From positions 30,253,850 through 30,317,849 of the forward strand of contig CM066991.1 in assembly GCA_033977485.1 (NCBI GenBank): DNA of 64,000 nucleotides. Direction: 5' to 3'. Source of the stretch: Hydrangea macrophylla (taxonomy: Eukaryota; Streptophyta; Magnoliopsida; Cornales; Hydrangeaceae). The notes beneath the pieces are model-generated. The model was given only the letters and a program-made list of their open reading frames with translations. It had not been told where the DNA came from and did no database searches. The first letter of the stretch is position 1, and every line of letters begins with the position of its first letter. This document shows, piece by piece, positions 58,753-64,000 of the stretch. A program made the position numbers and the translations under genes.

Positions 58753-58800
58753 AAACCAAAAACCTCCGTGTTAGAAATTTGGCTGAATGGTGTAGTGAAA

Positions 58801-59380
58801 AGCTGCACGTTGATACTCCAAAAAAAGTATCCCTAAAGTGTCATGTCCGTGTATCAAAAACGATACAACACGCAACACGTTACCTTTCTTCGAAGTGCCG
58901 GCATTTCTTAGCCTAGGACAAACAATGTACCCCCACCCCACAAAGAAAGGCCACAACAAAAGCAAAAATGAGACTCATCACAAATCAAAAAACCAAAACA
59001 AGGAAAGTACATACACAGAGCCGTTGCAAGAAAACACGGGCACAAAAACAAAAAGAGAAAACTAAGGCCCAAAGGAGAGAAAGGGGAGAAGAAGATGAGG
59101 ACTAAAACCAAATTGAGAGTGCATGGGACCTTATAACCTGTAGCTTAGCAATATATAATCTGCATAGGAGTTAGCTTCCGAAAAATATGAGAGACGGAAA
59201 TAGCACCTAATTTGAGTTTGAGAGAAGAAATGAGATTGGAACTTAAACATTAGAGTATTTCCAATTAAGCATCCCCATTCACATTAACGTCATTAACCGA
59301 ATCGCTTTCAATAATCAGAGGCAGAGGACCACAACATTCTGAGTCAAACATAAGTTTCCTTATTATTATTAACTGGAAAA
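58801..59380. other. Intergenic stretch right of CACTA 2
   Basis: No gene recognised. The text at 29060-29120 (GCACGGACACAGACATG) and at 58840-58865 (CATGTCCGTGTATC) are the two halves of the locus separated by CACTA 2. Confidence 0.4.
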
Positions 59381-59530
59381 TACTAGACTCACACTTTTTC
59401 AAACATTATGCTTTAAACACATGTACCTTCTGCTGTTTGAATTTTTCACACTTTTCTGTGCACTACTAACACAACACATGGTACATACATTTAAAACTGA
59501 GTGTGGAAAAATATATGGGTGTAGAAGTGC
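59381..59530. mobile_element. MITE, family A, copy 1 (about 150 bp)
   Basis: ACTCACACTTTTTCAAACATTATGC on the left pairs with AACTGAGTGTGGAAAAATAT on the right. The interior (GCTTTAAACACATGTACCTT, GCTGTTTGAATTTTTCACAC) matches two more copies at 59947 and 62377. Confidence 0.7.
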
Positions 59531-59946
59531 TCTTATTAACTAGGCAAATTCAGAAACGGCTAAAGATATTCCGGGTCGTTTTGTAAGGTTACGCATTTTA
59601 GTTTCCGGTTTTTATTTTTATTTTTTTTTTTTGAGTGAGAAAACAAATAAATGCAAAAATCAAAAAACTGTAACTTTACAAAACGGGCCAGAGAACAGTC
59701 CGAGAACATTGCCTCTTGAGTTGGGAAGGACACCCACGTATGCACTTGCACAGACTTGGTTTGGCTAAAGTCATTGAGAAGCATTTTATTGCGGGATAGA
59801 TGATAAAAGCTTGAAACAAACCTTTACATTCTGGCAGACTACTAATTCCCAAGTTGGGCCACAAAGCCCAATCTTTAACTTGGTAGTTTTAGCTTCAAAT
59901 AGATTTGGAAGGATTGGCTTGGATTCTGGGAATATTTATCAATAAT

Positions 59947-60120
59947 GTTAGGTATACACATTTTTTTACACATTTTTTGACACATTATGCTTTAAATGTA
60001 TGTACCTTGTGCTGTTTGAATTTTTCATACTTTTTTTGTGCACCACTCACACAACACAGGGTACATATATTTAAAGTTGTGTGTCAAAAAGTGTGTAAAA
60101 AAATGTGTAAATATAATAGT
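59947..60120. mobile_element. MITE, family A, copy 2
   Basis: TATACACATTTTTTTACACA...TTTGACACATTATGC on the left pairs with GTGTGTCAAAAAGTGTGTAA on the right. The interior is nearly the same as copy 1. Confidence 0.72.
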
Positions 60121-60242
60121 GCTCAACATTTATTGGGCTTATTCAGAGTCCCCAACTCCTTCTCATTTCGTCTAATACTTGTCGGCCCTAAAGTGAGTGC
60201 AAAGAAAATTTATAGACATTGGAGCTTTACTTCATGTATTTA

Positions 60243-60494
60243 GTCCTCTCTCCGTCTTATTTTATGTGTACATCTTTAGGATATTAACCTTTTAAGAAAA
60301 CATAATGATTGCGTGAAATAAATGTAATTGTTCCAAAATTATCTTTACTTGTTTTTTTGTTTCCTTTTACTTTTTGCAAGGTATTTTCAAAATCAACAAG
60401 GATTAATTTGGAAAGTAGCTAAAAAATTATTAAAATGAACATTAATTTTGAGACATCTAAAAAAAAATTAACACACAAAATAAGACGAAGGAAG
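60243..60494. mobile_element. Stowaway-type MITE, about 250 bp
   Basis: TA followed by GTCCTCTCTCCGTCTTATTTTATGTG on the left, and CACAAAATAAGACGAAGGAAG followed by TA on the right, form the inverted ends and TA duplication of Stowaway elements. Confidence 0.75.
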
Positions 60495-60496
60495 TA

Positions 60497-62376
60497 TTTA
60501 TTTTTGGCACGTAGACTAGAGCTCTTACAATGTGCAAATAAACAAAGAAGACAATTAGAAATAGAGATTTTCTTTTCTTGATGGCGGAAATATATAGTTA
60601 ATTGATGGACAACAGCATTAGTATGCAATTTCTTAACTGCATGCAATAGAGTCTAGTAAATTCTATAAGAAAATGAATAAAAGTCCATTGAAAATAAAAG
60701 GGCGAAGAAGGAAAGTAGAGAGTTGGAGGATAATTTTATTTATTTATTTTTTATATACCTTAGCTTTAAACTTTGACCCAATAGAGTAGGAAATTAAGCA
60801 TCTTTTACAAACGTACACTTACCCCATTCTCGTTCTTGAGCCACCGTGCTGTTACTCCACTGCTAATGTGCGCTTCTGCCCACCATGATCTCATCATCAT
60901 GGTTTTGATATTAGTTTATTGGATATTTTGAAGCACGGGATTAAATTTTCTCAATAAACACACAAATTGTAATAAATACGCACACTAAGAAAACACGTAT
61001 TTATACGTAGTTCGGTCAAATATTGGCTACGTCCACACCTGAAGATCCGTACTTTCACTATTGAGACTAAAAAATCCAGTAAAAAAAAAGAGTTGAAATA
61101 AATCCCATAACTCAAGTCTCTAAGTACCCCTTGTGCAATCACTCTAAAATAAACAAAGAACTATCACTCTCTCACCCTAAAACATGCACCCAGATGAGTG
61201 AAGACCCCCAACCTGGTATACTAAGGGCTTCCTAAATTACTATACAACATCCCTTCATATAGAGTTTCCAACAATTCATTGTCCAACAAGAAACCAAATA
61301 TTTACTACAAATAAAACTCTATTACAAAAGGAAACCTATCAGGATAGTAATCTAGTCAAACCAACAATTCTAATTTAATGGGATTATCTCACATGTGATA
61401 TAATTCCAGCAGCGAAAAGCCATTAGTAGTAAAATTCACATTTTTCAGATGGTATGTATAAGAGTTACTGAGATGTCTTTATTATCACATTTTCCTAAAT
61501 TTTTCTTTAGAAGTACTCCTTGTGGGGTTGGAGGAAAGGTGTGCCACCTTCTTTTTTATTAAGGAAGCTGCTAAGACGTATTTGTAGATGAGATTGTTCG
61601 CATTTTGGGGTTGATGATGACTGAACAACTCCCCGAACCATGCAAGTTGTCATGGCTAAAGAACGGGAATGAGGTAACTGTTCGCAAAAGATGGATGCTT
61701 AATTAATTTCCTTGTCTATTGGGCCAATGTGTAAATTGCTAAGGTACGTTTGAGCAAATTTTAAGCTTTTCCCGGGCGAGATCAAACCCCGAGTATTACG
61801 ATTACTTGCTTTGTTTGCGAAAATTTGCAACCAAAGACATGTTTGTCTTCCTTTTTTTTTTTTTTTAGTAGAGTTTTTCTTAGCTTAGTAATAAAATATC
61901 TTGATTTTGTTTTCCTTTGGTACTTTTTGGTATATATTTTGAGGAATTAGCAAGACTTTGATGTTTTTATTATTCTGGCATTATTTGTGTGCTTGGGTTA
62001 TATTATCTACAAAATCAAACAAAAACATATTTTGGGCCTTTGGCCTTCTTTACTTCAAACACTCAAACCCAATCCTAAAAGCATGATATGATATGAACCC
62101 CACATTGCTAAATTACTAGACTTTTTCACTCTTTTTATATACTTTCCTTTCATAAGATTGTAAACTTATGTTAGTGGAGAGGCTCTCTCACACGCGTGCG
62201 TAGAAGGGGTGCAAATCACAAATTTGAACCGCCCAATTTGGTTTAAAAATCAAAACTTGCTCGTGCGTACGGAGCGTACATGAATGCTGCTCTATTTGTA
62301 CCATCGCCATGTCAAAACTAGTTTAACTCATGTGACTATTGGGATGTTTAATCCCTTGTTTTAATATAGAGCACTA
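60497..62376. other. Intergenic stretch, no gene seen
   Basis: AT-rich, with A and T runs. No recognisable coding sequence, repeat boundary or RNA gene. Confidence 0.55.
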
Positions 62377-62533
62377 CTAGGCATACACACTTTTGCACAC
62401 ACTTTTGCACACCCAGATTTTTAAATGCTTGTACCCTGTGCTATGTGAGTAGTGCATAGAAAATATAAAAAATTCAATCAGCACAAGGTACATGCATTTA
62501 AAGCATAGTGTGTGCAAAAGTGTGTATGTCTAG
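62377..62533. mobile_element. MITE, family A, copy 3 (157 bp)
   Basis: CTAGGCATACACACTTTTGC on the left pairs with GCAAAAGTGTGTATGTCTAG on the right. The interior (ATGCTTGTACCCTGTGCT) relates it to the copies at 59381 and 59947; its middle is inverted relative to those. Confidence 0.78.
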
Positions 62534-64000
62534 CATTATTGTTTAATACATGCATGTGACTGTTGGGAGCCTAATACAAAATGCTTTCTTCTCCCACTCA
62601 GGTTTTGTAAAATTGTTTCTGAAAATTCTCTTCTCTGGTTTTGGAGCAATTCTGAGCGCTCATGCTCTCTTCAAATTTGAGTGCATGTTTGGAAGATTTG
62701 ATTGCTGAATCCTAGAGAAGATAGCGTCGTGTTGAGACCTTCTGCATCAATTCACTGATTCCGAGGGAGCGAAATTATTTTTAAGGATAGTGCAACTATT
62801 GCACGCCTCAATCAAAATCATAGTATTGTCCTTCTTATTTTCTATCACTAACAGTTTTAAGGAAGGTTGTCGTTTATTTAGTCCATCGATCTTGTTTTAC
62901 ACTTACCTCGCATGTGTTCTATATATGCTAGCATTTGATCTATAAAAACTTATTTGATCTTGAAACGTGTGCATTCGAAGCTTCTCTCAATACCCTTTTT
63001 TGTCCAAATATAAAATAGAATATAAATATAATAGAAGTAATATATTAGCATGTATGCCATCTCATGGACTTGTATCTATCTTTTGGCATATACAAGCCCG
63101 ATTCTGACACTAAATAACAAAATAATCGCTTGAGAAAAGGTCCCAACTAAAATACACTTCCCTATTGATGTTGTCAAAATCAAGATATAAAAGTGTACTT
63201 TACTTTTCTAAGGATTTGTAGTAGTGAAAGCAAAGGTCGAACCCACAGAGATTGAATTACTACGACTCTTAATTTTAAAACTTAAATCTAATTAATTATG
63301 AAAACGAGATTTTGATTTTGAATTTAATAAAACTAAGAACAATAAAATAAATCTAAATTATGAAAACGATTTAAAAGTGTTTTTATAAATATGTTTAAAG
63401 GAACCTAGGATTGCAAATTCACCACTAGCTTCATAATAGGAATATTTATGCATTCAATCAGATTATTAAGTTGGATGATAATGGGGAATTGTAGCTACAA
63501 GCCCAATTCCTCCGTCAAGAAAATAACCATGGTTCAAGCACCAACATAATCTATCTTCGGTTAGCACGAATTATCCCACACTAAACTAGGGTTGTGACAT
63601 AATCCGTCTAACCTAGGCATGGACTATTCGGATACTTGATAGCACAATTCAATAAAGCACCATTACATGTAAATAATCCATACAAGCACAGCAAATATAG
63701 ATAATTGAGCACATCACAGTCAAAATAGATCTAAGACAAGAATAGATTTTGAAAGTAACGATTTAATCAATAGAAGTACGATTTATTTATAAAAATCCTC
63801 GAAACATGTAACTGTCATCCATACATAATAAATCTAAAAGAAAAGCATAAAATACACCCTATTACTTGGCTAGGGTTTCATTGAGAGAAAAAGTCTCGCA
63901 CGATCTCTCGAAGCTAGGGAGTCTTTGGTACTTCCAACCAACCCTAGATCTAGGTTTAGTTGTCGATAGAAGCGGCGGATGGCAAGTAGTTGATGGAGGA
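62534..64000. other. Intergenic stretch to the right edge
   Basis: No gene is identified. 63100-63900 contains AAAGGTCGAACCCACAGAGATTG and a long non-coding block in the style of decayed plant retroelement sequence, but I could not place boundaries. The final ~130 bp are less AT-rich and may belong to a feature beyond the edge. Confidence 0.4.

Larger units (their letters stand above)
29125..58797. mobile_element. CACTA (En/Spm) element 2, enlarged by nested retrotransposons
   Basis: The left end starts CACTACACCAAAAGGGC. The right end, read inward, starts CACTACACCATTCAGCC. AAA flanks both ends (29122-29124 and 58798-58800). Subterminal CTAACGG palindromes occur at both ends in the variant CTAACGGTAATTTACCGTTAG, so it is a different subfamily from CACTA 1. 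Removing the solo LTR and its duplication leaves roughly 7.6 kb. No transposase was recognised; several exon-like pieces on the minus strand (29935-30061, 33826-33925) may be captured or transposase exons. Confidence 0.82.

Noticed and set aside
63100..63900. A further LTR retrotransposon
   Set aside because: The text is reminiscent of decayed retroelement sequence, but I found no LTR ends, primer site or coding motif.

Overview
The window looks like nuclear DNA of a flowering plant, probably a eudicot. It is AT-rich intergenic sequence filled with Ty3/gypsy and Ty1/copia LTR retrotransposons primed by initiator-Met tRNA, CACTA, hAT, Mutator-like and Stowaway-type DNA elements, GA/CT microsatellites, and plant gene fragments with recognisable exon borders. 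I see no intact host gene, rRNA, tRNA or CRISPR array. Layout from left to right: (1) 1-5474 is the 3' part of a forward Tekay/Del-like chromovirus (pol plus a 3' LTR). (2) 5475-6958 holds a truncated reverse-strand gene start and an LTR-like forward block. (3) 6959-13066 is CACTA element 1 (3-bp duplication TTA). It carries fragments of a kinesin-5 gene, an ALA-interacting-subunit (CDC50-type) gene and probably an M48/OMA1-like peptidase gene, so it is a gene-capturing CACTA. (4) 13067-20550 is intergenic, with a possible gene-carrying Mutator-like element and two hAT-type elements (17044-17838 and 19081-19307). (5) 20551-28987 is a decayed reverse-strand copia element whose termini look non-canonical (TA...CA). 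(6) 29125-58797 is CACTA element 2 (duplication AAA), enlarged by a three-level nest. (7) 58798-64000 is intergenic and contains at least four MITEs. The nest reads like an onion. CACTA 2 was invaded by a forward LTR retrotransposon that is now a solo LTR (34925-57027, duplication GGCCC). That LTR was then invaded by a reverse-strand Tekay-like element (37485-56630, duplication TGTAT) with the structure LTR-internal-LTR-internal-LTR at an exact 8418-bp period. Wherever compared, the two internal regions and three LTRs look identical, apart from one internal change (A41161 versus G49579) and one LTR-end change (56628). The internal change turns an Arg codon into a stop in the left unit only. 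Each internal unit has an initiator-Met primer site, an extra 340-residue very acidic ORF ahead of gag, gag, an in-frame TAA ahead of the zinc knuckles, then protease, reverse transcriptase, RNase H and integrase, and a chromodomain cut short by a TGA. The two Tekay-like LTR families have diverged but keep one architecture: a cluster of the palindrome CAATCGATTG about 60 bp upstream of the TATA box, a splice-donor-like CTAG|GTGAGTT, a second palindrome cluster exactly 130 bp past the donor, and an acceptor-like CACTCAG near the LTR 3' end. This suggests a regulated promoter and an intron inside the LTR. The extra acidic ORF, this LTR module, the tandem three-LTR structure and the AACGG-rich (MSA/MYB3R-like) CACTA ends are the items most worth follow-up.
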